Assembly: GCA_024400495.1 (NCBI GenBank)
Contig: JAKSMR010000006.1
Coordinates: 42,311 to 106,310, forward strand
Source: Bacteroidales bacterium
Lineage (GTDB): Bacteria; Bacteroidota; Bacteroidia; Bacteroidales; P3
Length of the DNA stretch: 64,000 bases
Direction of reading: 5' to 3'
A model generated the notes under the pieces. That model had not been told where the DNA came from and ran no database searches. It saw nothing but the letters and a program-made list of their open reading frames with translations. Below, in pieces: positions 46,038-53,790 of the stretch (positions within the stretch are counted from its first letter, which is position 1; each line of letters starts with the position of its first letter). A program made the position numbers and the translations under genes.

Positions 46038-46472
46038 ATGAAAGCTATCGCCAGGTTATCTGTTTTGTTGGTATTGCTCTTTTGGGTAGGTGCTTTGTAT
46101 GCCCAAGAGAAGAGTATTTTGAAAGGATACGTAAGGGATATAGAAAATGATGTCCCAATCCCCTTCGCCTCTGTTCAGTTGAAACAAGGTGATTCCGTTA
46201 TCGCAGAAACCAAGACCGACATAGAAGGTTCTTATATGATGGTCGTTCCTTTAGGCTCTTATACCATGGCTGTCAGCAACTTTTCCTACAAAAGAAGCGA
46301 GAGAACCATTACTGTGGAGAACAAACGGAAATGGCAATATGTATACTTAAAGAGCCAGGTTTGTTGGCCAGAAATAGATCCTGTCCCACAACGCCGACCC
46401 CTGATAAACATTGGCGACGCTTCCACAGAAAGAACATTTGATCAAGCCGATATCCAGCATTTTCCCTACTAA
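46038..46472 (+). CDS. Small exported carboxypeptidase-regulatory-like domain protein
   Basis: 144 residues: signal peptide (LSVLLVLLFWVGALYAQ) then one CarboxypepD_reg-like beta-sandwich, KSILKGYVRDIENDVPIPFASVQL ending GSYTMAVSNFSYKRSERTI (quoted in parts: GYVRDIENDVPIPFASV, SYTMAVSNFSYK). This module normally starts TonB-dependent receptors, but no receptor follows; the C-terminus is a short Pro/Arg-rich tail. Function unknown. It is translationally coupled by position to the glycosyltransferase gene and ends 34 bases before prfB. Confidence 0.8.
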   Translation: MKAIARLSVLLVLLFWVGALYAQEKSILKGYVRDIENDVPIPFASVQLKQGDSVIAETKTDIEGSYMMVVPLGSYTMAVSNFSYKRSERTITVENKRKWQYVYLKSQVCWPEIDPVPQRRPLINIGDASTERTFDQADIQHFPY

Positions 46473-46506
46473 AATAATCACAACCAAAAACAAACAAGAA
46501 ATAACG

Positions 46507-47616
46507 ATGACTACTGCAGAAACAATAACCGACCTCAATAATCGCAAAGAAGCCTTACGCAGATTCCTTGATATCGAAGGCAAGACCGCCAAGATTGCCG
46601 AAGAAGAGAAGCTTACCGAAGCTGCTGATTTCTGGAACGACCCAAAAGAAGCCAAGAAGGTGGTGCAGTCGATCAACTCCAAGAAAGCTTGGACCAAAGC
46701 CTTTGCCGAGGTAGAGAACAGTTGTGGAGATCTTGATGTGCTCTTTGAGTTCTTCGAAGCCGGCGATGCCACCGAAGAGGAGGTTCTTGCCCAGATAGAA
46801 ACCACCCAGAAACTCGTCGAAGCTCTTGAGCTGAAGAACATGCTTCAGGGCGAAAGCGACCACTTCGATGCCGTCTTCTCCATCAATGCCGGAGCTGGTG
46901 GCGTAGAGGCTCAGGACTGGGCCGAGATGTTGATGCGTATGTATATGCGCTATGCCGAGACCCACAACTACAAGGTCGCTATCTCTAATATCCTCGATGG
47001 CGAAGGTGCTGGTATCAAGAGCGTTACCATGCAGATCGAAGGCGACTACGCCTATGGTTATCTCAAGAGCGAGACCGGCGTCCATCGCCTCGTGCGCGTG
47101 AGCCCTTTCAACGCTCAGGGCAAGCGTATGACCTCGTTCGCATCGGTTAGCGTCACCCCTCTGGTCGACGACACTATCGAGGTTGTTGTAGAGCAGAGCC
47201 GTTTGAGCTGGGACACCTTCCGAAGCGGCGGAGCAGGTGGTCAGAACGTGAACAAGGTAGAGTCTGGCGTCCGTCTGCGCTATCAATACAAAGACCCTTA
47301 TACCGGAGTGGAGGAGGAGATCCTCATCGAGAATACCGAGACTCGCGACCAGCCCAAGAACAAAGAGAACGCGCTCCGTCTCCTTCGTTCCCAGCTCTAT
47401 GAGCGCGAGATGGAACATCGTCGTGCCGAGCAGGCTAAGATCAAAGCCAGCCAGAAGAAGATAGAGTGGGGTAGCCAGATCCGCAGCTATGTGATGGACG
47501 ACCGTCGTGTCAAAGACCATCGCACCAACTATCAGACCGGCGACGTTATGGGTGTGATGGACGGCAAGATCGACAACTTCATCAAAGCCTACCTCATGGA
47601 GTTTGGCGGCGAATAA
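46507..47616 (+). CDS. prfB: Peptide chain release factor 2
   Basis: Reads UGA and UAA stop codons. 369 residues with the GGQ tripeptide at 244-246 (SGGAGGQNVNKV) that triggers peptide release, and the RF2-type recognition region. At the place of the usual programmed frameshift (CTT TGA C in many bacteria) the sequence reads CTT GAT ATC in one open frame, so the autoregulatory stop is absent. ATG at 46507 (MTTAETITDLNNRK) fits the family; a frame extension to 46411 would overlap the preceding gene. Confidence 0.95.
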   Translation: MTTAETITDLNNRKEALRRFLDIEGKTAKIAEEEKLTEAADFWNDPKEAKKVVQSINSKKAWTKAFAEVENSCGDLDVLFEFFEAGDATEEEVLAQIETTQKLVEALELKNMLQGESDHFDAVFSINAGAGGVEAQDWAEMLMRMYMRYAETHNYKVAISNILDGEGAGIKSVTMQIEGDYAYGYLKSETGVHRLVRVSPFNAQGKRMTSFASVSVTPLVDDTIEVVVEQSRLSWDTFRSGGAGGQNVNKVESGVRLRYQYKDPYTGVEEEILIENTETRDQPKNKENALRLLRSQLYEREMEHRRAEQAKIKASQKKIEWGSQIRSYVMDDRRVKDHRTNYQTGDVMGVMDGKIDNFIKAYLMEFGGE

Positions 47617-47647
47617 TTCCGGTAGAGCAGTCTGCGATAAACTCTCT

Positions 47648-47713
47648 AGCCAGCCGTCAGGCAGCCATTAGCGTTGCACTAGGGAACCGAATCCCCTGAC
47701 GATTCGGCTGGCT
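47648..47713. repeat. Inverted repeat after prfB
   Basis: AGCCAGCCG (47648-47656) / CGGCTGGCT (47705-47713), extendable outward with one mismatch. The 48-base loop and lack of a T run argue against a standard terminator. GCGACGCTA-type words lie inside and just after. Confidence 0.6.
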
Positions 47714-47808
47714 GGAGCGAGAGAAGCGCGACGCTAAAGGGAGGCGAAGGTGAGAGAGACCACAGGAGAGGGTAGGGGGGAATGACTGATTATCAAGAAC
47801 AAAGAACG

Positions 47809-49455
47809 ATGTTGAAAATGAATAGAAATATTAGAATTGTTGTTGTGGCGACAGCCTTGATGCTTTCGTCCTTAGCCTCTGTGGCACAGAATCTTTCTCC
47901 CATGCAGTTCGGCTTTGACACCTGTCGCGACGGACTCTCCCGCTATTGGGCCATCTACAACACACATGTCGCAGCCAAAGAGGCCGGCGTCGATGTCGAC
48001 TATAGCGCTCTGGCCAACACCACTATCGAGCTCACGCTCCCCAGTCCGGCACCTTTGTTCATTCCGCTCACCCGACACAACGACTTCTATAACGTGCTCT
48101 TCTATGTGCTTGATACAGTAAGTGATAGATATCTGTTCCGCATCGGCGACGATAATTATACGGAGATCAACGTCGATCCTGCATTAGTCGACGCGGGCGA
48201 CTTCCGTTCCGTTCCCGAGCTGGCTACAGGAGAGCATCTCCTCAGCATGAACGATGCCAACCCCTGGGTGGCAGAACGTCTTGGTTTCGGTGAGCCCGCC
48301 TGGCGTATGGACGTCCTCTATATCGTTGACGGAAAGGCGCAGAACACGGTCGTCTCCTCCTATCAGACCGAAGCCACCAAGATGCGTTGCTACGAGATCC
48401 CCGTCGACAGCGAAGCCAAAGAGATCAAGAATCTCCATCTGCGTCGCCACCATCTCTCTACCCACAAGCTCTGCCTCTTCTCCTGCTACTTCCAGAACAA
48501 TGTCAACATTAGCAATATCAGCGTCTTCACTCCCCAGAGCAAACCTTTCAAGCATGTAAACAATACTGCCGATCTCGTTGCCCGATGCCAAAGCACACAG
48601 GAGCCCAAGCTGCAGAACCTCTCCAGCAAAACCAAGTATAAGCTGCTTAGCGACGCCGCCATCTATATCCAGACCAGCACCAACATCCATTGCAAGGATA
48701 TCTACGTCGACGGAACCTACAGCATCCCTGGCCGTAATGGTTATGCCATCTCCTGCAACAACACATGGAACGCAACCTTCAGACATGTTGTCGCCGATGG
48801 AAACTGGGGTGTTTGGGGCAATAACAATATGAGCAATACTACGTTGGAAGATTGCGATGTGAACCGGTTCGATATCCATTGCTACGGCAAAGATGTTACC
48901 GCCCGACGTTGCACCTTCCGCAAGAAACAGATTCAGTTCTCCTCGTTGTTCGGCACCCTTCAGTTCGACAGCTGCCAGTTCCTCGATTGCATCCCCGTCA
49001 GCATCCGCGGTTCGTACAACGCCTTCACCCCTTTCGATATCGTCGTGAACAACTGCTACCTGCAGGCAACTCGCACTCATCACCAGCTTGTTGATTTTGG
49101 GATAAGAGAGACCAAGCGCAACAGTCGCCCCGAGCTCCACGACCGCCTTCTTCCCTCCATCGAAATCGTTTCGTTGACCGTCGACCTGCCCGATAACGTT
49201 CGCTATTTTGATATCATCCAGCCGTCGGGAAAAACAAAGATGAGCAAAGATGCCTTCGACAACGACCGCAAGATAGAGATCAAAGGACTCTATTTCATGA
49301 AAAGCAAGAAAGATGTCAACGTCCGTCTCACCAGCGTTCCTTTGAAGAGCGACACCAAGAAAGAGGTCATCCCGATAAGGAGTTGGCAGCTCGATGCAGA
49401 AGGGAAATACTATGAATCGACCACCAACTTCATCGACTACAAACACACAAACTAA
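47809..49455 (+). CDS. Exported protein, probable right-handed beta-helix
   Basis: About 548 residues; signal peptide (RIVVVATALMLSSLASVAQ). From about residue 280 the spacing of hydrophobic, Asn and Cys residues (NTTLEDCDVNRFDIHCYG, VTARRCTFRKKQIQFSS, LQFDSCQFLDCIPVSIRG) fits coils of a right-handed parallel beta-helix as in polysaccharide-active proteins. No catalytic motif is recognised. ATG at 47809 is taken; starts at 47782 or 47818 would also keep the signal peptide. The product may be an envelope or secreted polysaccharide-binding protein; the function is not known. Confidence 0.75.
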   Translation: MLKMNRNIRIVVVATALMLSSLASVAQNLSPMQFGFDTCRDGLSRYWAIYNTHVAAKEAGVDVDYSALANTTIELTLPSPAPLFIPLTRHNDFYNVLFYVLDTVSDRYLFRIGDDNYTEINVDPALVDAGDFRSVPELATGEHLLSMNDANPWVAERLGFGEPAWRMDVLYIVDGKAQNTVVSSYQTEATKMRCYEIPVDSEAKEIKNLHLRRHHLSTHKLCLFSCYFQNNVNISNISVFTPQSKPFKHVNNTADLVARCQSTQEPKLQNLSSKTKYKLLSDAAIYIQTSTNIHCKDIYVDGTYSIPGRNGYAISCNNTWNATFRHVVADGNWGVWGNNNMSNTTLEDCDVNRFDIHCYGKDVTARRCTFRKKQIQFSSLFGTLQFDSCQFLDCIPVSIRGSYNAFTPFDIVVNNCYLQATRTHHQLVDFGIRETKRNSRPELHDRLLPSIEIVSLTVDLPDNVRYFDIIQPSGKTKMSKDAFDNDRKIEIKGLYFMKSKKDVNVRLTSVPLKSDTKKEVIPIRSWQLDAEGKYYESTTNFIDYKHTN

Positions 49456-49511
49456 CATCGACCTGTTAGTAAACAATTGCAAGCAAGGCAGAATAACACA
49501 AAATAATATAT

Positions 49512-49519
49512 TAATTTTG
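49512..49519 (+). promoter_or_regulatory. Possible -7 element upstream of the DUF4199 gene
   Basis: TAATTTTG at 49512-49519, 18 bases before the start codon, without a clear -33 partner. Confidence 0.38.
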
Positions 49520-49536
49520 CAGAAGATCATTCATCT

Positions 49537-50100
49537 ATGGTACGAATTCTAAGACAATATCAATCAGAGATATACGGCAATTACCGCAAGGCTTATCTCC
49601 TCTATGGATTGTACGCCGGGCTCATCATGTCCGCCTTCGTGCTGCTGTCGATGATCTGCCAGCGCCCCCTGAACGCCCCCGAGAGCTACGGAACCGACAT
49701 CGTTTTGTTCCTCTCCATGGTGCTCTTCAGCTACCTCTATCGCCGCAAGCTCGACGAGGAGAGAGTCTTCTTCAAAGAGCTCATGCTCCTCAACCTCGGC
49801 ATCGGCATCCTCGGCTCCATCGTCTATGGCCTCTTCCTCCTGCTCTACGGAAACGTCATCGACACCGATTTCTTCAACCGTTGCCTCATCCTCTACACCG
49901 CCAATATGAATGCTGCCGAGCAGGCCACTGCCGAGCAGATCGCCGATGCCGTTGCTGCCTATCAGAACTATAAGCCACTCCATTGGGCCTTCATCGGAGC
50001 CTTCCGTAGTGCCGTAATGGGGATCATCTGTGCCTTTATCGCTGCCTTGATACTGCGCACCGAGCAAAATCAAGTAAAACCTTCAGAGAAAAAAAACTAA
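49537..50100 (+). CDS. DUF4199 membrane protein
   Basis: 187 residues with four TM helices (about 18-40, 52-70, 84-106 and 150-172). The pattern YLLYGLYAGLIMSAFVLLS at the front and the paired hydrophobic segments match DUF4199, which is regularly found directly before a dolichol-phosphate-mannose-synthase-like GT2 gene in Bacteroidetes, as here (4-base gap). Function unknown; probably works with the glycosyltransferase in the membrane. Confidence 0.85.
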   Translation: MVRILRQYQSEIYGNYRKAYLLYGLYAGLIMSAFVLLSMICQRPLNAPESYGTDIVLFLSMVLFSYLYRRKLDEERVFFKELMLLNLGIGILGSIVYGLFLLLYGNVIDTDFFNRCLILYTANMNAAEQATAEQIADAVAAYQNYKPLHWAFIGAFRSAVMGIICAFIAALILRTEQNQVKPSEKKN

Positions 50101-50104
50101 CATT

Positions 50105-51043
50105 ATGGATATTTCAATTATCGTTCCCCTTTTTAACGAAGACGAATCCCTTCCTCATCTCGCCGAATGGATCGACCGTGTGATGGCCGAGAACCATTTC
50201 TCCTACGAGGTGATCATGGTCGACGACGGCAGCAAGGACAACTCCTGGACCGTCATCGAGGAGCTCCGTGCCAAGAACCCCGCTTACAAAGGTGTCAAAT
50301 TCCGCAGAAACTACGGCAAGTCTGCCGCCCTTAACGTAGGCTTCGGCCATGCGCAAGGCGATGTCGTCATCACTATGGATGCCGACCTTCAGGACAGTCC
50401 CGACGAGATCCCCGAACTTTATAAGATGATCAAAGAAGAGGGCTACGACCTTGTGAGCGGCTGGAAGAAGAAACGCTACGACTCCAAGCTGGCCAAGAAC
50501 ATCCCCTCCAAATTCTTCAACTGGACCACCCGCAAGCTCAGCGGCATCAAGCTCCACGACTTCAACTGCGGCCTCAAAGCCTATCGCAAAGATGTGGTGA
50601 AATCCATCGAGGTCTACGGCGAGATGCATCGCTATATCCCCGTCATCGCCAAATGGGCAGGCTTCCCCAAAATCGGCGAGAAAGTCGTCCAGCACCGCAA
50701 GCGCCAGTATGGTGTCACCAAGTTCGGCCTCAACCGTTTCATCAACGGCTATCTCGACCTGATGAGCATCATGTTCATCTCCAAGTTCGGCCGCCAGCCC
50801 ATGCATTTCTTCGGTCTTATCGGCAGCCTCTCGTTCCTCCTCGGCTTCATAGCCTTCGTGGTGGTCTGCATCCAGAAGATCTGCGGCATCATTGCCCTCA
50901 CCAATAGCGTCTGGTTCTTCGTCTCCATGTTCTTCATGGTCATCGGCGCCATGCTGTTCCTCACAGGCTTCTTGGGAGAGCTCATCTGCCGCAACTCCTC
51001 CACCCGCAACAATTACCTTATCGAGAAAGAGCTGGTAGATTAA
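50105..51043 (+). CDS. GT2 glycosyltransferase, DPM1/GtrB-like
   Basis: 312 residues. The GT-A domain has SIIVPLFNEDESLPHL, MVDDGSKDNSW and the metal-binding TMDADLQDSPDEIP, all hallmarks of polyprenyl-phosphate sugar transferases (GtrB/DPM1). Two C-terminal TM helices (about 232-255 and 268-292) anchor it. It probably makes undecaprenyl-phosphate-linked sugar for envelope glycans. It overlaps no neighbour but starts 4 bases after DUF4199. Confidence 0.92.
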   Translation: MDISIIVPLFNEDESLPHLAEWIDRVMAENHFSYEVIMVDDGSKDNSWTVIEELRAKNPAYKGVKFRRNYGKSAALNVGFGHAQGDVVITMDADLQDSPDEIPELYKMIKEEGYDLVSGWKKKRYDSKLAKNIPSKFFNWTTRKLSGIKLHDFNCGLKAYRKDVVKSIEVYGEMHRYIPVIAKWAGFPKIGEKVVQHRKRQYGVTKFGLNRFINGYLDLMSIMFISKFGRQPMHFFGLIGSLSFLLGFIAFVVVCIQKICGIIALTNSVWFFVSMFFMVIGAMLFLTGFLGELICRNSSTRNNYLIEKELVD

Positions 51044-51066
51044 TCAACACAGGTATCACATTAGTT

Positions 51067-51591
51067 ATGAGCGCACTATTCCTTGATAGAGACGGCGTCC
51101 TCAACCGCCGCATTGTTGACGCTTATGTCACCAAACCCGAAGAGTTCGACATCCTCCCCGGCGTGTTGGAAGCCCTGAAGATCTTTGCCGCGAAGTTCGA
51201 CCATATCTTCATCGTCACCAACCAGCAGGGTATCGGGAAAGGGCTGATGACCGATGCCGACCTGAAGGCTGTGCACGACCTGTTCCTTCAGAAAGTCGGC
51301 GAAGCAGGTGGCCGCATCGACAAGATCTACTACTGCTCCGCTCTCAAGGAGGCCCATTCCTTCATGCGCAAGCCCTCTATCGGTATGGCGCTCCAGGCGC
51401 GTAGGGAGCACCCCGGCCTGCGGCTCAAAGAGAGTGTCATGGTGGGCGATATGAAGAGCGATATGCTCTTTGGCCGTAGGGCAGGCATGACGACCGTCCT
51501 CGTCGGCAACGACGACGACACAGCGCTCCGCCATCCCCATCTCGTCGACTACAGCTATCCCTCGCTCCTCGACTACGCCAAAACCCTCTAA
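51067..51591 (+). CDS. HAD-IIIA phosphatase, GmhB-like
   Basis: 174 residues, HAD superfamily. Motif I FLDRDGVLN (nucleophile and acid Asp), motif II FIVTNQQGIGKG, Lys in MRKPSIGM, motif IV VMVGDMKSDMLFG. Closest in type to heptose-1,7-bisphosphate phosphatase (GmhB) or histidinol phosphatase. The zinc-binding Cys cluster that GmhB and HisB-N carry before RKP is mostly lost here: YYCSALKEAHSFMRKP keeps one Cys and one His. Substrate thus uncertain. It follows the GT2 gene by 23 bases. Confidence 0.88.
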   Translation: MSALFLDRDGVLNRRIVDAYVTKPEEFDILPGVLEALKIFAAKFDHIFIVTNQQGIGKGLMTDADLKAVHDLFLQKVGEAGGRIDKIYYCSALKEAHSFMRKPSIGMALQARREHPGLRLKESVMVGDMKSDMLFGRRAGMTTVLVGNDDDTALRHPHLVDYSYPSLLDYAKTL

Positions 51592-51641
51592 GCACACACA
51601 CAAAGCACACACTATACATCTAATAATAAAGCACAAATCTT

Positions 51642-52595
51642 ATGATGTACCGTCGTCCCATAGCACAACCGGCAGCCGCTCCCCGCAGGAGGAGGCTACG
51701 TCCCGCCCCAGTGGCGTTGTCCGTAGCCCTGATGGCCGTCGTCGGTGGTGCCTGTGGTTTCATCAGAGCCGGTCATCGTCACGTCTCCGCCACCGCCATG
51801 GCCGCCCAGGTGAGCCATAGCCCCAAGGTGGAGTATGTGGAGCGAACCCGACTGGCAGAGGATTGCATCCCTGTCATCAATCCCAACACCATCCAGTACG
51901 GACAGGAGTTCAACGACATCAACGACACCCAGCTTGTGGTTGCGCGCAAGAACGGGTTGCGTCATCCCGAGCTGGTGACCGATCCCACCTTGAGCGACGA
52001 GCTGTTGCCCATCGTCACCAACGACCTCTATGTCGTCGATTCGATGACCTTCTCCAAGCCCTTCCTGGTGCCCGATGCAGTGATGCTGCTCCAATATATC
52101 GGACTGCGCTTCCAGGAGCTGGCCCATGCCTATAAGCCTGAGCATCACTATCGTTTCATCGTCACCAGCGCGCTCCGCAGCCAGGACGATGTCGAGCGTC
52201 TGCGCCGTCGCAACCGCAACGCCACCGAGACCTCATGCCACTGCTACGGAACCACCATCGACATCACCTACATGCGATTCCGCGACGAGAACGGCGACGA
52301 TGTCGACGACCTGATGCTGAAGAACCTCGTGGCCCAGACGCTTGCCGAGCTGCGCTACGAAGGGCTCTGCTACGTGAAATACGAACGCCGTCAGGCTTGC
52401 TTCCACCTCACGCTGCGCAACCCCGAGTATGTAGGCTCGCAGCCTTCGGTGCAGAAACAGTATATCACCCCCAACGATTGGGCTAAAGTCACGGCGACGC
52501 ACAAGAAAGCCACCATCGCCACCCGTCTCAAACGGGCTGTGGCGCCCCAGAAGACCCAGTCGGCAACCACCAATAGCAATTATATACAATATTAA
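51642..52595 (+). CDS. DUF5715 family protein, M15 peptidase-like
   Basis: 317 residues. Basic N-terminus and one TM or signal anchor (VALSVALMAVVGGACGF), then a DUF5715 domain. The core resembles M15 D-Ala-D-Ala carboxypeptidases: VTSALRSQDDVERLRR, SCHCYGTTIDITY (compare S-x-H-x-x-G-x-A-x-D) and a late His in ACFHLTLRNPEY. A zinc peptidase acting on peptidoglycan is inferred; activity has not been shown for this family as far as known here. Confidence 0.82.
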   Translation: MMYRRPIAQPAAAPRRRRLRPAPVALSVALMAVVGGACGFIRAGHRHVSATAMAAQVSHSPKVEYVERTRLAEDCIPVINPNTIQYGQEFNDINDTQLVVARKNGLRHPELVTDPTLSDELLPIVTNDLYVVDSMTFSKPFLVPDAVMLLQYIGLRFQELAHAYKPEHHYRFIVTSALRSQDDVERLRRRNRNATETSCHCYGTTIDITYMRFRDENGDDVDDLMLKNLVAQTLAELRYEGLCYVKYERRQACFHLTLRNPEYVGSQPSVQKQYITPNDWAKVTATHKKATIATRLKRAVAPQKTQSATTNSNYIQY

Positions 52596-52625
52596 TAAGA
52601 AAACAAAAAAACTCTATAATATCAT

Positions 52626-53726
52626 ATGGCACTTCAATGTGGAATCGTAGGACTTCCCAACGTAGGCAAGTCAACCCTCTTTAACTGTTTGAGCAATGCA
52701 AAGGCACAGGCTGCCAATTTCCCCTTCTGCACCATCGAGCCCAACGTCGGCGTCATCACCGTCCCCGACGAGCGCCTCGCCAAGCTTGTTGAAATCGAGC
52801 GTCCCGCCAGCGTCGTTCCCGCAACAGTAGAGATCGTCGACATCGCAGGTCTCGTCAAAGGCGCCTCCAAAGGCGAGGGTCTGGGTAACAAGTTCCTGGG
52901 CGACATCCGCACCACCGATGCCATCATCCATGTGCTGCGCTGCTTCGAAGACGACAATATCACCCATGTTGACGGCTGTATCGACCCCGTCCGCGACAAG
53001 AACACCATCGACCTCGAGCTCCAGTTCAAAGACCTCGAGACCATCGAGAACCGCTACGACAAAGAGGCCAAGAAAGCCAAGACCGGTGGCGACCTCAAAG
53101 CCAAGAAGCTCGTTGAGGTGATGGACCTCTACAAGGCCGCCCTCCTCGCCGGCAAGAGTGCCCGCACCGTCAAGCTCGAGGAGAACCAGCTCGAAGCCGC
53201 CAAGGACCTCATGCTCCTCACCGCCAAGCCCGTGCTCTATGTCTGCAATGTCGACGAAGCCTCCGTCGTCAACGGCAACAAGCATGTCGACGCCGTCCGC
53301 GAGGCAGTGAAAGACGAAGAAGCCGAGGTGCTCATCGTCGGCGCCGGCATCGAAGCCGACATCGCCGAGCTCGAGTCCTACGAAGAGAAGCAGATGTTCC
53401 TCGAAGACCTCGGTCTCAAGGAGTCGGGCGTCAACCGCCTCATCAAAGCCGCCTACAAGCTCCTCAACCTCCAGACCTTCCTCACCGCCGGCCCCAAGGA
53501 GTGCCGTGCATGGACCTTCAAGAAAGGCATGAAAGCACCACAGACTGCGGGTGTTATCCATAGCGACTTCGAGCGTGGCTTTATCCGCGCCGAAGTCATC
53601 AAATACGAAGACTATGTCACCCTCGGCAGCGAAGCCAAATGCCGCGAGATGGGCAAGATCGCCGTCGAAGGCAAGGACTATGTCGTTCAGGACGGCGACA
53701 TCATGCACTTCCGCTTCAACGTATAA
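52626..53726 (+). CDS. ychF: Redox-regulated ribosome-binding ATPase YchF
   Basis: Obg-family P-loop protein (366 residues) that hydrolyses ATP rather than GTP and binds the ribosome. G1 GLPNVGKST (residues 9-17), switch region NFPFCTIEPNVGVI, G3 DIAGLVKGASKGEGLGN, the altered G4 NVDE (in place of NKxD) that explains the ATP preference, and the C-terminal TGS-like domain (TFLTAGPKECRAWTFKKG). Confidence 0.97.
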   Translation: MALQCGIVGLPNVGKSTLFNCLSNAKAQAANFPFCTIEPNVGVITVPDERLAKLVEIERPASVVPATVEIVDIAGLVKGASKGEGLGNKFLGDIRTTDAIIHVLRCFEDDNITHVDGCIDPVRDKNTIDLELQFKDLETIENRYDKEAKKAKTGGDLKAKKLVEVMDLYKAALLAGKSARTVKLEENQLEAAKDLMLLTAKPVLYVCNVDEASVVNGNKHVDAVREAVKDEEAEVLIVGAGIEADIAELESYEEKQMFLEDLGLKESGVNRLIKAAYKLLNLQTFLTAGPKECRAWTFKKGMKAPQTAGVIHSDFERGFIRAEVIKYEDYVTLGSEAKCREMGKIAVEGKDYVVQDGDIMHFRFNV

Positions 53727-53790
53727 GTCACCTTGAATATTTAGCGTACACACACCTATAGCGTCCCTATCCACCCACCACAGTAAAGTT

